Source of the DNA: Pantoea agglomerans NBRC 102470 | Lineage (GTDB): Bacteria > Pseudomonadota > Gammaproteobacteria > Enterobacterales > Enterobacteriaceae | Reading direction: 5' to 3' | DNA: 64,000 bases | Assembly: GCF_001598475.1 (NCBI RefSeq) | Contig: NZ_BCZA01000003.1 | Span: forward strand, 248,001 to 312,000 | Shown: positions 49,140-58,475 of the stretch, in pieces | How positions within the stretch are numbered: the stretch's first letter is position 1 | How the letters are laid out: every line of letters begins with the position of its first letter | The notes under the pieces: generated by a model | What the model was told of the DNA's origin: nothing | Database searches by the model: none | Seen by the model: only the letters and a program-made list of their open reading frames with translations | Position numbers and translations under genes: made by a program

Positions 49140-51008
49140 TTATGCGGTCAGCAACTGGTTCATGCGGCGGATAAACTGGTTAGGATCGTCCAGCGTGCCG
49201 CGCTCGGCCAGCAAGGCCTGATCCAGCAGCAGCTCAATCCACTCACCGAAGCGTGCTTCATCCTGCGTATCCGCAACACGTTTCACCAGCGGATGATCCG
49301 GGTTGATTTCGAACAGGTACTTCACTTCCGGCACTTCCTGTCCGGCCGCGGCAAACAGCTTCGCCATCTGCGTGGTCATCTCGTTGGCGTCGGTGGTGAC
49401 AATCGCCGGAGTATCGGTCAGGCGATGCGTCAGACGCACCTCTTTCACACGTTCGCCCAGCAGAGTTTTCACCCGCTCAACAAAAGGCTCCAGCGCTTTT
49501 TCCGCCTCTTTCTGCTCTTCAGTCTCTTCATCCGCCAGCTTGCTCAGCGATTCATCCGCTTTGCTGACTGACTGGAAGGTTTTACCATCGAACTCAGTGA
49601 GATAGCTCATCATCCATTCGTCGATGCGATCGGAGAGCAGCAGCACCTCAATGCCTTTTTTGCGGAACAGTTCCAGATGCGGGCTGCTCTTCGCGGCGGC
49701 ATAGCTGTCAGCGGTGATGTAGTAAATCTTCTCCTGACCTTCCACCATGCGGCTGACGTAATCTTCCAGCGAAATGGTCTGTGCTGAACCTTCGCTCTGG
49801 GTAGTGGCGAAACGCAGCAGCTTAGCGATCGTCTCCTGGTTAGCGTGATCTTCCGCCGGGCCCTCTTTCAGCACCAGACCAAACTCATTCCAGAAGGTCT
49901 GGTATTTCTCGTTGTCATCTTTCGCCAGTTTTTCCAGCATCTGCAGGGTACGCTTCGTCAGCGCGGCGCGCAGACTCTGGGTCACGCGGCTATCCTGCAG
50001 GATCTCACGGGAGACGTTCAGCGGCAGATCGTTGGAGTCAATCAGGCCACGCACAAAGCGCAGATAGTTCGGCATAAACTGCTCAGCGTCATCCATGATA
50101 AAGACGCGCTGTACGTAGAGTTTCAGGCCATGTTTCTGATCGCGGTTCCACATATCAAATGGCGCACGCGCCGGAATGTAGAGCAGGCTGGTATATTCCT
50201 GCTTACCTTCCACCCGATTGTGGCTCCAGGCGACCGGATCGCTGTAATCGTGGGCGATATGCTTGTAGAACTCGTTGTACTCTTCGTCGCTGATCTCAGA
50301 TTTGTTGCGGGTCCACAGCGCCTGGGCTTTGTTAATCTTCTCCCAGTGTGTCCCTTCGCCTTCTTCATCTTTGCTTTCGATCTCAACCGGCAGCGCGATG
50401 TGATCGGAATATTTGCTGATGATGTTGCGCACGCGCCATGCATCCAGGAACTCATCCTCGCCTTCGCGCAGATGCAGGGTGATCTCGGTACCGCGATCGG
50501 CTTTCTCAATCTCAGCCAGGGTATATTCGCCCTCGCCTGCGGATTCCCAGAACACGCCTTCTTCGGCTGACGCGCCCGCGGCACGGGTACGCACAGTGAC
50601 TTTATCCGCCACGATGAATGCAGAATAGAAACCGACACCGAACTGACCAATCAGCTGGCTATCTTTCGCCTGATCGGAGCCCAGCGATTCAAGGAAGGAT
50701 TTGGTGCCTGACTTGGCGATAGTCCCGAGGTTCTCAATGACCTCATCGCGACGCATACCGATACCGTTGTCGCTGAGCGTAATGGTACGGTTGTCCTTAT
50801 CAACAGAGAGACGAACGTGCAGCTCGCCATCACCTTCATACAGGCTGGAATCTGACAGGGCACGGAAGCGCAGTTTGTCTGCCGCATCCGAGGCGTTGGA
50901 GATCAGCTCACGCAGGAAAATTTCTTTGTTTGAATAGAGAGAATGGATCATCAGGTGCAGAAGTTGTTTTACTTCCGACTGAAAGCCACGGGTCTCTTGT
51001 CCTTTCAT
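49140..51008 (-). CDS. htpG: Hsp90 chaperone HtpG
   Basis: ATG 51008 (MKGQETRGF) gives 622 residues (E. coli 624). HtpG is the ATP-dependent cytosolic Hsp90, working with DnaK. The GHKL ATPase motifs are [14 protein letters not shown] (near 35-48), DNGIGM (80-85) and [10 protein letters not shown] (residues near 120). A sigma-32 promoter stands upstream; the recR-ybaB-dnaX genes lie before it on the same strand. Confidence 0.97.
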   Translation of the reverse strand: MKGQETRGFQSEVKQLLHLMIHSLYSNKEIFLRELISNASDAADKLRFRALSDSSLYEGDGELHVRLSVDKDNRTITLSDNGIGMRRDEVIENLGTIAKSGTKSFLESLGSDQAKDSQLIGQFGVGFYSAFIVADKVTVRTRAAGASAEEGVFWESAGEGEYTLAEIEKADRGTEITLHLREGEDEFLDAWRVRNIISKYSDHIALPVEIESKDEEGEGTHWEKINKAQALWTRNKSEISDEEYNEFYKHIAHDYSDPVAWSHNRVEGKQEYTSLLYIPARAPFDMWNRDQKHGLKLYVQRVFIMDDAEQFMPNYLRFVRGLIDSNDLPLNVSREILQDSRVTQSLRAALTKRTLQMLEKLAKDDNEKYQTFWNEFGLVLKEGPAEDHANQETIAKLLRFATTQSEGSAQTISLEDYVSRMVEGQEKIYYITADSYAAAKSSPHLELFRKKGIEVLLLSDRIDEWMMSYLTEFDGKTFQSVSKADESLSKLADEETEEQKEAEKALEPFVERVKTLLGERVKEVRLTHRLTDTPAIVTTDANEMTTQMAKLFAAAGQEVPEVKYLFEINPDHPLVKRVADTQDEARFGEWIELLLDQALLAERGTLDDPNQFIRRMNQLLTA

Positions 51009-51054
51009 GGTCATTGCTACCTCAACAAAACAGGTTGAACAAACGTTGAGGTTG

Positions 51055-51082
51055 ATGTGGGGGTGACAGGGAGATTTTCAAG
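51055..51082 (-). promoter_or_regulatory. Heat-shock (sigma-32) promoter of htpG
   Basis: CTTGAAA (51082-51076) and CCCCACAT (51062-51055) are 13 bases apart on the minus strand, matching the RpoH consensus (CTTGAAA, 13-15 bases, CCCCATnT). The gene starts 46 bases later. Confidence 0.8.
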
Positions 51083-51105
51083 CCGGTGTCTGTCACAACA
51101 CCGGC
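51082..51105 (-). terminator. Hairpin between recR and htpG
   Basis: GCCGGTGT and ACACCGGC enclose CTGTCACA. It lies just past recR and directly before the heat-shock promoter; the following T run is weak. Confidence 0.5.
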
Positions 51106-51111
51106 AAGTGA

Positions 51112-51717
51112 TTAAAATTTAAACTTCTGGCGGCCCGCCAGTGAATGGGACAGCGTGGTGCCATCAACCATCTCCAGCTCACCGCCCACCGGCACGCCGT
51201 GCGCGATACGGCTGGCGTCGACGCCATACTGACCACAGAGTTCCGCGATGTAGTTCGCGGTCGCCTCGCCTTCAACCGTCGGGTTGGTGGCGAGGATCAC
51301 TTCCTGCAGGGTTTCACTCTCCAGTCGCTGCTCCAGACGATCCAGGCCAATATCAGCCGGACCGATGCCGTCGAGCGGCGAGAGATGTCCCATCAGCACA
51401 AAGTAGCGACCGCCAAACTGGCCGGTTTGCTCAATGGCGTGAATATCAGCCGGGCTTTCCACCACGCAGATTTGACCATTCTGCTGACGCCTTGGATTGG
51501 CGCAGATGGTGCAAATTTCCTGCTCGGTGAATGTCCGGCAATCGGCGCAGTGTCCGATCTCCGACATCGCCCGGGTCAGCGCCTGCGCCAGCCGCATGCC
51601 ACCGCTGCGATCGCGCTGCAGCAGCTGAAACGCCATGCGCTGCGCCGACTTCGGCCCAACGCCGGGCAGACAGCGCAGCGACTCCATCAAAGATTCAAGC
51701 AGTGGACTGGTTTGCAT
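51112..51717 (-). CDS. recR: Recombination mediator RecR
   Basis: RecR works with RecFO to load RecA on gapped DNA. The 201 residues match E. coli. A helix-hairpin-helix ([14 protein letters not shown]) precedes the zinc finger [16 protein letters not shown] and a Toprim domain ([17 protein letters not shown]). Its ATG overlaps the ybaB stop as TGATG. The order ybaB-recR follows dnaX, as in E. coli. Confidence 0.97.
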   Translation of the reverse strand: MQTSPLLESLMESLRCLPGVGPKSAQRMAFQLLQRDRSGGMRLAQALTRAMSEIGHCADCRTFTEQEICTICANPRRQQNGQICVVESPADIHAIEQTGQFGGRYFVLMGHLSPLDGIGPADIGLDRLEQRLESETLQEVILATNPTVEGEATANYIAELCGQYGVDASRIAHGVPVGGELEMVDGTTLSHSLAGRQKFKF

Positions 51718-52049
51718 CAGAACGGCATCTTAAAGCCTGGTGGCAGCTGCATGCCTGAAGAGACAGAAGCCATCTTCTCTTTCTGGGTTTCATCAATGCG
51801 ACGTGCCGCATCGTTGAACGCGGCTGCAATCAGATCTTCCAGCATATCTTTGTCATCTTCCAGCAGGCTGGGATCGACTTCCACGCGACGGCAGTTGTGC
51901 GCGCCGTTAATGGTGACTTTTACCAGGCCAGCACCAGACTCACCGGTCACTTCAATCGCGGCAATCTCTTCCTGAACCTTGGCCATTTTGTCCTGCATCT
52001 GCTGGGCCTGTTTCATCAGGTTGCCCAATCCGCCTTTACCACCAAACAT
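51717..52049 (-). CDS. ybaB: Nucleoid-associated protein YbaB
   Basis: The 110-residue protein starts [19 protein letters not shown] and has the helical YbaB/EbfC fold with [19 protein letters not shown]. The family forms tweezer-like dimers that bind DNA. It lies between dnaX and recR, the conserved order in enterobacteria. It is translationally coupled with recR. Confidence 0.95.
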   Translation of the reverse strand: MFGGKGGLGNLMKQAQQMQDKMAKVQEEIAAIEVTGESGAGLVKVTINGAHNCRRVEVDPSLLEDDKDMLEDLIAAAFNDAARRIDETQKEKMASVSSGMQLPPGFKMPF

Positions 52050-52104
52050 AGTTTTCTCTCTCAGCTGAGGCTACAACGCTATCGTTAAGATAGCAGCAGC
52101 GTGT

Positions 52105-54201
52105 TCAAACAGGTCGGATACTCTCCTCATCCAGATCGGCATCAAAAAAGCGCTGCAGCGTCTGAATGTGGGTATCACAGGTGATCGACTGACGCGCCTG
52201 CGCCAGTTTCTCTTCGTAAATGGCCTGACGCCATTCAAGTGGCGTCAACACCGATGAATTATCGTCTTCAACTACCGAGAGTTCAACTCTCTGCCCGGCA
52301 TGCTGACTCAGCGCATCGCTTAATACCTGCTGCGCCGACGGTGAATTAAGGTGACGCTGGCTGCTACGCAAATGCAGGCAGACCCCAGTTTCGGTGGTCT
52401 CTTTCCAGGCATTTAACGCCAGCTGCTGCACCAGTTTCGGCAGCGGCAGGATCGCAATCTCTGCGGCCCAGGGATCGCGCTGCTGCGCTTCTTCGGCCAG
52501 ACGCGCCGCCAGCTCAGGGGTTTTCTCATGCTCCAGCGCAGAACGCAAGGCCTTTGGCGTCGCCACCGGCTCCGCCACTTCCACCGGCTGATTGACCGCT
52601 TTCCAGCGGTACGCTTCCTCTTTTACCGGGGCAGCAGGCTCGCGATCGCGGATACGCTGCTGACTGCGCTCGGTGACCGAGGCCAGCCGCTCCAGCGCGG
52701 AGTTGGCCGGCCGCGCACCTGGCGCTGCCGGCTCACGCTTTTTTGGCTTGTTCGCTCCCTGACGCAACAACTGAGTGCGCGCCTGCAGGAGCTGACTGGT
52801 GGAACTGGAAAGTGCGGTATCAGGTGTGGCATCTGGCGACGGCGAATGCTGCGGTGCAGCATCGGGCGCGGCCATCTGCGGCTGAGCGGCAACCTGCTGC
52901 TGCGTCTGCTCCGGCATCTGCTGTTGAGTCTGCTGCGCGACGGGCGACGCGGTGTGCGACGGCGGCGTAGCGGCAGGTGACGGTGAGGCTGGCTGTGCTG
53001 CCGGTTGCCGTGCTAACGACGATGGGCCGGATGCTGCCGGTGACGTCTGCGCAGGGGCGACAGGCGCCGTCTGCTGAGTTAATGCGGGACGCGCAATGGG
53101 TTCAGCCACGGCAGCTTTAGGATGAAACGCCAGTGCACGCAGCAGCGTCATCTCCACACCCATGCGACGATCGGGCGCAATAGGCAGATCCTTGCGGCCC
53201 ATCAACAGGGTCTGATAATAGAGTTGCAGATCGGCGGGCGGCACCACCCGCGCCAGTTCACGCAAGCGAAGTGCGTTACTCTCATCATCGTCATTAAGCG
53301 AGGTCGGCAGCAATTGCACCATCGCAATCTGGTGCAGCAGGCGCAGCATTTCTACCAGCAGCGCTTCCCATTCCACACCCCGTGACGCGGCCTGGCTCAA
53401 CAGGCTCATCACCTGCTGACCGTCACCGTCGACCAGCGCTTCCAGCAGCCCCAGCGGCTGTTCATCGTCCAGCGTGCCGAGCATGACGCTGACCGTACTG
53501 CTGGTCACCGCGCCCTGCCCCATGGCAATGGCCTGGTCGGTAAGGCTCAGCGCATCACGCATACTGCCATCGGCAGCCCGCGCCAGCAGCTGCAGCGCCC
53601 GGGTTTCACTCTCAATCTGTTCCTGCTTCAGAACATGCTCAAGCTGCTGACGGATTTGATCCACATCCAGCGCTTTGAGGTGGAACTGCAGGCAGCGCGA
53701 GAGAATGGTCACCGGCAGTTTCTGCGGATCGGTGGTCGCCAGCAGGAATTTAACGTGTGAAGGGGGCTCTTCCAGCGTCTTTAACAGCGCATTGAAGCTG
53801 TGACGCGACAGCATATGCACTTCATCGATCAGATAGACTTTGAAGCGGCCACGCGCCGGGGCGTACTGCACGTTGTCGAGCAGATCGCGGGTATCTTCAA
53901 CTTTGGTACGCGATGCGGCGTCAATCTCAATCAGATCGACAAAGCGGCCCTGCTCAATTTCACGGCAGTTATCACACTGACCACAGGGGGTGGCAGTGAT
54001 ACCGGTTTCGCAGTTAAGGCCTTTGGCCAGCAGACGCGCAATAGTGGTTTTCCCTACTCCGCGGGTGCCGGAGAAGAGATAAGCATGATGGATGCGTCCC
54101 AGAGACAATCCATTCGCCAGCGCCGTCAGAACATGTTCCTGACCGACAACATCAGCAAAAGCCTGGGGACGCCATTTTCGCGCAAGTACCTGATAGCTCA
54201 T
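52105..54201 (-). CDS. dnaX: DNA polymerase III subunits tau and gamma
   Basis: The 698-residue tau protein is the clamp-loader ATPase that joins polymerases and DnaB. Walker A is SGTRGVGKTTIAR (44-56), with the zinc cluster CETGITATPCGQCDNC and DEVHMLSRHSF. After residue 370 there is a long, low-complexity Gln/Pro/Ala linker, longer than in E. coli (643 in total), then the DnaB and alpha binding domains. A programmed frameshift signal would give a gamma form of 489 residues. The gene precedes ybaB-recR. Confidence 0.96.
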   Translation of the reverse strand: MSYQVLARKWRPQAFADVVGQEHVLTALANGLSLGRIHHAYLFSGTRGVGKTTIARLLAKGLNCETGITATPCGQCDNCREIEQGRFVDLIEIDAASRTKVEDTRDLLDNVQYAPARGRFKVYLIDEVHMLSRHSFNALLKTLEEPPSHVKFLLATTDPQKLPVTILSRCLQFHLKALDVDQIRQQLEHVLKQEQIESETRALQLLARAADGSMRDALSLTDQAIAMGQGAVTSSTVSVMLGTLDDEQPLGLLEALVDGDGQQVMSLLSQAASRGVEWEALLVEMLRLLHQIAMVQLLPTSLNDDDESNALRLRELARVVPPADLQLYYQTLLMGRKDLPIAPDRRMGVEMTLLRALAFHPKAAVAEPIARPALTQQTAPVAPAQTSPAASGPSSLARQPAAQPASPSPAATPPSHTASPVAQQTQQQMPEQTQQQVAAQPQMAAPDAAPQHSPSPDATPDTALSSSTSQLLQARTQLLRQGANKPKKREPAAPGARPANSALERLASVTERSQQRIRDREPAAPVKEEAYRWKAVNQPVEVAEPVATPKALRSALEHEKTPELAARLAEEAQQRDPWAAEIAILPLPKLVQQLALNAWKETTETGVCLHLRSSQRHLNSPSAQQVLSDALSQHAGQRVELSVVEDDNSSVLTPLEWRQAIYEEKLAQARQSITCDTHIQTLQRFFDADLDEESIRPV
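52707..52744 (-). promoter_or_regulatory. dnaX -1 frameshift signal
   Basis: The slippery heptamer A-AAA-AAG (52744-52738) in frame is followed after six bases by a ten-pair stem (CCGGCAGCGC / GCGCGGCCGG, one mismatch, loop CAGGT). An AGGGAG lies upstream. Slipping gives Lys-Lys-Ala and TGA, ending gamma at residue 489. All three parts agree with the E. coli signal. Confidence 0.9.
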
Positions 54202-54359
54202 GTGGAGTTCGACGAAGTTGGATGGAAAGATGAGCGCAGACGCTCTGCAACCCCTGTATAAGATTGCAGTAGTCTATCAGCTACGCTTTTGGCTGGCACT
54301 CGTTATCTTGACGCCGAAGGCGTGACGGCCTCGCCGGGTGGCAAGGCCGAAAGAGTGGC

Positions 54360-54911
54360 TTAGTGGCCGGGGAATTTAACCAGGCTGTAGCTCTCAACGC
54401 CCATGGCATTAAGACGCGTTTCTCCGGTCAGATCGAACAGATTAATAATGAAAGCCGCGTCTTTAACTTCACCGCCTGCACGACGAATCAGTTTAACGGT
54501 CGCTTCAATCGTCCCGCCGGTCGCCAGCAGGTCGTCAACCACCAGCACCAGATCGCCTGGCTGGATGGCATCTTTGTGCAATTCCAGCTTATCGGTGCCG
54601 TACTCCAGCTCATAGGATTCGCTGTAGACTTCACGGGGCAGTTTGCCGGGCTTACGCACCGGAACAAAACCGACGCCGAGGCCTAAGGCCACCGGTGCAC
54701 CAAACAGGAAACCGCGCGCTTCCGTCCCCACCACCTTAGTGATGCCTTTATTACGGTAACGCTCAACCAGCAGCGCAATCGACGCGGCATAGGCTTTGGG
54801 ATCTTCCAGCAGGCTGGTGACATCGCGGAACAGGATGCCTGGCTTAGGATAATCGGGAATGCTTTTAATGCTGTTTTTAATGAATTCAAGCTGCTGCGCA
54901 GTGTCGGTCAT
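54360..54911 (-). CDS. apt: Adenine phosphoribosyltransferase
   Basis: Apt makes AMP from adenine and PRPP. ATG 54911 ([10 protein letters not shown]) gives 183 residues, as in E. coli. The PRPP-binding loop is [16 protein letters not shown] (118-region), and the RDVTSLL segment is characteristic. It is followed by dnaX on the same strand. Confidence 0.96.
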   Translation of the reverse strand: MTDTAQQLEFIKNSIKSIPDYPKPGILFRDVTSLLEDPKAYAASIALLVERYRNKGITKVVGTEARGFLFGAPVALGLGVGFVPVRKPGKLPREVYSESYELEYGTDKLELHKDAIQPGDLVLVVDDLLATGGTIEATVKLIRRAGGEVKDAAFIINLFDLTGETRLNAMGVESYSLVKFPGH

Positions 54912-55055
54912 AATGATACGCCTGGTAAAAAATTCTGTTTCGCGCAGCTTCAAAAGCGCTAATACCTGATAAAAGGCTCAGCGGAAGTCAATTCACAAAG
55001 GGAAGCCACGCACGAAGACGCCCAAATCTAAGCAAATGACCGGCTAAATGCAACT

Positions 55056-55445
55056 TTATCGCGGCGGCGGCGGTGCGTCCGCTGCTTCTGCCACCACCGG
55101 AATACGCCACATAAACAGCAGCAGCGCCGCCAGCATGATCAGCAGCATGATGCGTACCCAGAGCTGATGCACCAGGAAGAGTGAGAGACTAAAGGTGGCG
55201 ACTATCAGGCAGATAGCGCGTACTTTAGCCCCTGGCGGCATCGCGCGATGCTGCTGCCAGTGACGCAGATAGCGGCCAAATGGCGATTTCCACAGCAGCC
55301 AGTGATGAAAACGCGGCGATGAACGGGCAAAACACCAGGCCGCCAGCAGCATGAATGGCGTGGTAGGTAATAAAGGTAATACAATGCCCAGCGTCCCCAG
55401 CACAATCGCCAGCCAGCCGAGGGTTAATAACAGAATGCGTTGCAT
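55056..55445 (-). CDS. ybaN: DUF454 inner-membrane protein YbaN
   Basis: The 129-residue protein has a DUF454 signature: the N-terminal helix ILLLTLGWLAIVLGTLGIVLP, then PTTPFMLLAAWCFARSSPRF and later helices. Its function is unknown. It lies divergently from priC, as in E. coli, and is on the minus strand before apt. Confidence 0.92.
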   Translation of the reverse strand: MQRILLLTLGWLAIVLGTLGIVLPLLPTTPFMLLAAWCFARSSPRFHHWLLWKSPFGRYLRHWQQHRAMPPGAKVRAICLIVATFSLSLFLVHQLWVRIMLLIMLAALLLFMWRIPVVAEAADAPPPPR

Positions 55446-55502
55446 GAATGCCGCCCAACTCTTTCCTCATCAGCGTACGTTAGCACAATTGAGCGTCACG
55501 CG

Positions 55503-56024
55503 ATGAGTGCGATCGCCATACAACAGCGCCTGCAACAGCTCCTTATCGCCCTGCGGCAGGAACTCGCCTGCCATTCAGATGGGGTTTGCCGTCTGCCACG
55601 TTTTGATACTCAGCTGTTCCGCACCAAAGGCACGCGGCTGGCTGATTACCTGCTGGAAGTGGAACAGAATTTTGCCCGGCTCTGCGACAGCAGCCACGAT
55701 CTGGCCCGCAGTGCGTGGCTGGCTGAACGCCTGGTCGATCAGATTGCCGCCCTGCAACGTGAGGCGAGTACGCAACAGCTGCGTACCCGACGCGAACAGC
55801 CCGTCAGGAACCCACGCGCCGCAAAATATCAGGAGTACCGTGAATTTGAGCGGCGTTTGCTGGCAATGATCGATCAGCGTGAGCAGAGACTGGCGCTGGC
55901 CGAAACGCTGGCGGTACAGCATCAGCTGAAACAGGATCTGGAAACGTTAGAGCAGCGACTGGCACGCTGTCGGCAGGCGATTCGCTCTGTCGAATGGGCC
56001 TCGTCGTTGCGCGGCAGCGAATAA
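55503..56024 (+). CDS. priC: Primosomal replication protein N'' (PriC)
   Basis: ATG 55503 (MSAIAIQQRLQQ) gives 173 residues (E. coli 175). PriC helps reload DnaB at stalled forks. It has a helical N-terminal part with RLPRFDTQLF and RLADYLLEVEQNFARL and a long basic C-terminal coiled coil. The next gene is 57 bases on. The gene is in the same place as in E. coli. Confidence 0.92.
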   Translation: MSAIAIQQRLQQLLIALRQELACHSDGVCRLPRFDTQLFRTKGTRLADYLLEVEQNFARLCDSSHDLARSAWLAERLVDQIAALQREASTQQLRTRREQPVRNPRAAKYQEYREFERRLLAMIDQREQRLALAETLAVQHQLKQDLETLEQRLARCRQAIRSVEWASSLRGSE

Positions 56025-56081
56025 AGCGCAGCGTGACAAAAGCGCTCCTATACTGGGTGTGATTCGGCGCGGAGAAGAACC

Positions 56082-56327
56082 ATGGCTTTACTTGTGTGGC
56101 TGTTAAGCGGTTTACTGCTGGGGTTGCTGAAGCGCCTGCTGATGCCGGGACCACCGGGCGGCCTGGTTGCTACCCTGACGCTGTCGATGATCGGGGCTCT
56201 GATTGGCGGCTATATCGCCACCTATTTTGACCTGGGTACCCTGGCAACGCTGCATATTGGCGCACTGGGCATGGCGATTCTCGGTGCATTAGTGATGCTG
56301 CTGGTCGCGGCCCGACTACGTATTTAG
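56082..56327 (+). CDS. GlsB/YeaQ/YmgE-like membrane protein
   Basis: The 81-residue, very hydrophobic protein has three membrane helices and the pattern [16 protein letters not shown], with glycine-rich helices ([14 protein letters not shown]). This is typical of small stress-linked membrane proteins of the transglycosylase-associated GlsB/YeaQ family. The role is unknown. It has eight bases to rsmS and is an addition compared with E. coli. Confidence 0.75.
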   Translation: MALLVWLLSGLLLGLLKRLLMPGPPGGLVATLTLSMIGALIGGYIATYFDLGTLATLHIGALGMAILGALVMLLVAARLRI

Positions 56328-56335
56328 GAGAAGAG

Positions 56336-56488
56336 ATGTCACTGGAAAATGCCCCTGACGACGTCAAACTGGCAGTTGATCTGATTCAGCTACTGGAAGA
56401 GCATCAACTGCCGGTAGAAACCGTGCTCTCAGCGCTGGCCATGGTGCAGCGCGATTTCGAAAACAAGCGTGATCGCCCATCGGCTTAG
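56336..56488 (+). CDS. rsmS: RsmS (YbaM), small ribosome-related protein
   Basis: A 50-residue gene, [20 protein letters not shown]..., whose first 17 residues match E. coli YbaM/RsmS as I recall. AGGAG stands upstream of the ATG. In E. coli RsmS has been linked to translation or secretion in stationary phase. It ends four bases inside the convergent acrR gene. E. coli has mscK between these two. Confidence 0.9.
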   Translation: MSLENAPDDVKLAVDLIQLLEEHQLPVETVLSALAMVQRDFENKRDRPSA

Positions 56489-57123
56489 TGGTGGGCAGTC
56501 AGCGTCGGACTGAGGCGCAGCATATCGATAAAAGCATTGACCAGCGTCGGCGCGTCTCCGGCTAAATCAAAACTGTCCGGCGCAAACAGCCAGCTTTCCA
56601 TCATACCGTTGACGTAACCGCGCAGGATAAGAGCGGCCTGACGCGTGCTGAGACTGCCCGGAAGTTGTCCGGCTTCGATACACTGGCGCAGCACATCTTC
56701 AATTTTGTCGTAGCACTCCAGCAGTAAGCTCTGCTGCATATTCTTCAGCGCCGACATTTCGCCCACAAATTCACATTTGTGGAAAATGATCTCCATCAAG
56801 GCGCGGCGCTGCGGATCCTTTGCTGTCGCGTCAAAGATATAGACCAGCATCGCTCGCAACACAGAGAGTGGATCGCCAGGGTATTTTGTCTGATACTCAA
56901 GTTCCACATCGTCCAGACCAGCATCACAACGAAGCCATATTTCATGTAATACATCGGCTTTATTTTTGAAGTGCCAGTAGATGGCCCCTCGCGTGACGCT
57001 GGCAGCGGTTGCAATATCCGCCAGAGAAGTGGCTGAAACGCCCTGCTGCGAAAACAGAACAATGGCGGCATCAAGAATTTGATGTCGCGTTTCAAGTGCT
57101 TGCGCTTTGGTTTTTCGTGCCAT
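56485..57123 (-). CDS. acrR: TetR-family repressor AcrR
   Basis: AcrR represses acrAB and itself until drugs bind. The 212 residues match E. coli (215). The HTH is [20 protein letters not shown] (30-49), with [15 protein letters not shown] following. It is divergent from acrA, with its palindromic operator between them. Confidence 0.96.
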   Translation of the reverse strand: MARKTKAQALETRHQILDAAIVLFSQQGVSATSLADIATAASVTRGAIYWHFKNKADVLHEIWLRCDAGLDDVELEYQTKYPGDPLSVLRAMLVYIFDATAKDPQRRALMEIIFHKCEFVGEMSALKNMQQSLLLECYDKIEDVLRQCIEAGQLPGSLSTRQAALILRGYVNGMMESWLFAPDSFDLAGDAPTLVNAFIDMLRLSPTLTAHH

Positions 57124-57152
57124 AAGGGGCTTTTTTTACAAACAGGTAAGTT

Positions 57153-57176
57153 TACATACATTTGCGAATGTATGTA
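57153..57176. promoter_or_regulatory. AcrR operator between acrR and acrA
   Basis: The 24-base site has half sites TACATACATT and AATGTATGTA around TGCG and agrees with the E. coli acrAB operator, apart from one or two bases. It is 90 bases before acrA and 30 before acrR, so it controls both. Confidence 0.9.
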
Positions 57177-57265
57177 CCATAGCATGACCTGCGACTTGAC
57201 ACAGCAATGGGTTTTTCAGTTTGTGATCCATTGACCAATTGATATCGGACACTAGAGGTTTATTT

Positions 57266-58459
57266 ATGAATAAAATCAGAGGATTATCGCCTCTGGCGGC
57301 CGTCCTGATGCTATCAGGCAGCTTTTTGTTAACAGGATGTGACAACAATAAATCCGAACAAGCCGCCCAGCAACCGCCAGCAGTGGGGGTTGTAACACTG
57401 AAAACTGAACCCCTGAAAATCTCGACTGAATTACCTGGCCGCACCTCGGCATATCGTGTCGCCGAAGTCCGTCCGCAGGTTTCCGGTATCATTCTGAAGC
57501 GTAACTTTGTTGAAGGCAGCGATGTCAAAGCGGGTCAGTCTCTTTATCAGATCGATCCTGCTACCTATCAGGCCGCCTATGACAGCGCCAAAGGTGACTT
57601 AACTCAGGCGCAGGCCAATGCTCGCATCGCTCAGCTGACCGTCAAACGTTATAAGCCTTTACTCGGCACCAAATATATCAGTCAGCAGGATTACGACACC
57701 GCCGTTGCCACGGCCGCGCAAAACGATGCTGCGGTTCAGGTAGCAAAAGCCAATGTAGAAACGGCCCGCATTAACCTGGCTTATACCAAAGTCACCTCGC
57801 CTATCAGTGGCCGCATCGGCAAATCGTCAGTAACGGAAGGTGCGCTGGTACAAAACGCACAAACCACCGCTCTGGCCACTGTGCAGCAACTTGACCCGAT
57901 GTATGTCGACGTCACCCAGTCGAGCGAAGATTTCATGCGCTTACGTTCAGAACTGGAGTCGGGTCAGCTGAAGCAGAACGATGGCAAAGCCAACGTGACC
58001 CTGCTGATGCAGAACGGCAACAGCTATCCACAGACAGGTACGCTGGAGTTCTCTGACGTTACCGTTGATGAAACCACGGGTTCTATCACCCTGCGCGCCA
58101 TTGTCCCGAACCCGAACCATGCGCTGTTACCGGGCATGTTTGTTCGCGCTCGTCTGGATGAAGGTACCAATCCTAATGCGTTGCTGGTTCCGCAACAGGC
58201 GGTAGCCCGCACCCCAACGGGTCAGGCAACGGTCATGGTGGTGGGTGCAGATAACAAAGTGGAAGCTCGTCAGGTCACCACCTCTCAGGCGATTGGCGAC
58301 AAGTGGTTAGTCACCGACGGTGTTAAAGCGGGTGAACGTGTGATCAGCACGGGTCTGCAGCGAGCCAAGCCGGGCGCACAGGTTACCCCACAAGAAGTCT
58401 CAGACGATGCGAAAGCGGCACCCGATTCAAAGCCGCAGTCTGACAAGTCATCGTCATAA
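57266..58459 (+). CDS. acrA: Multidrug efflux adaptor lipoprotein AcrA
   Basis: ATG 57266 (MNKIRGLSPL) gives 397 residues, as in E. coli. The lipobox is LLTGC at about residue 22-26, so it is anchored in the inner membrane. The body has the lipoyl/barrel domains (VSGIILKRNFVEGSDVKAGQ) and a coiled-coil hairpin (about 95-170). It joins AcrB to TolC. It is 16 bases before acrB. Confidence 0.97.
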   Translation: MNKIRGLSPLAAVLMLSGSFLLTGCDNNKSEQAAQQPPAVGVVTLKTEPLKISTELPGRTSAYRVAEVRPQVSGIILKRNFVEGSDVKAGQSLYQIDPATYQAAYDSAKGDLTQAQANARIAQLTVKRYKPLLGTKYISQQDYDTAVATAAQNDAAVQVAKANVETARINLAYTKVTSPISGRIGKSSVTEGALVQNAQTTALATVQQLDPMYVDVTQSSEDFMRLRSELESGQLKQNDGKANVTLLMQNGNSYPQTGTLEFSDVTVDETTGSITLRAIVPNPNHALLPGMFVRARLDEGTNPNALLVPQQAVARTPTGQATVMVVGADNKVEARQVTTSQAIGDKWLVTDGVKAGERVISTGLQRAKPGAQVTPQEVSDDAKAAPDSKPQSDKSSS

Positions 58460-58475
58460 CAGGAGCCGTTGATTC

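Noticed and set aside
49303-50570. Plus-strand frames inside htpG
   Set aside because: They are shadows of a highly conserved chaperone gene.
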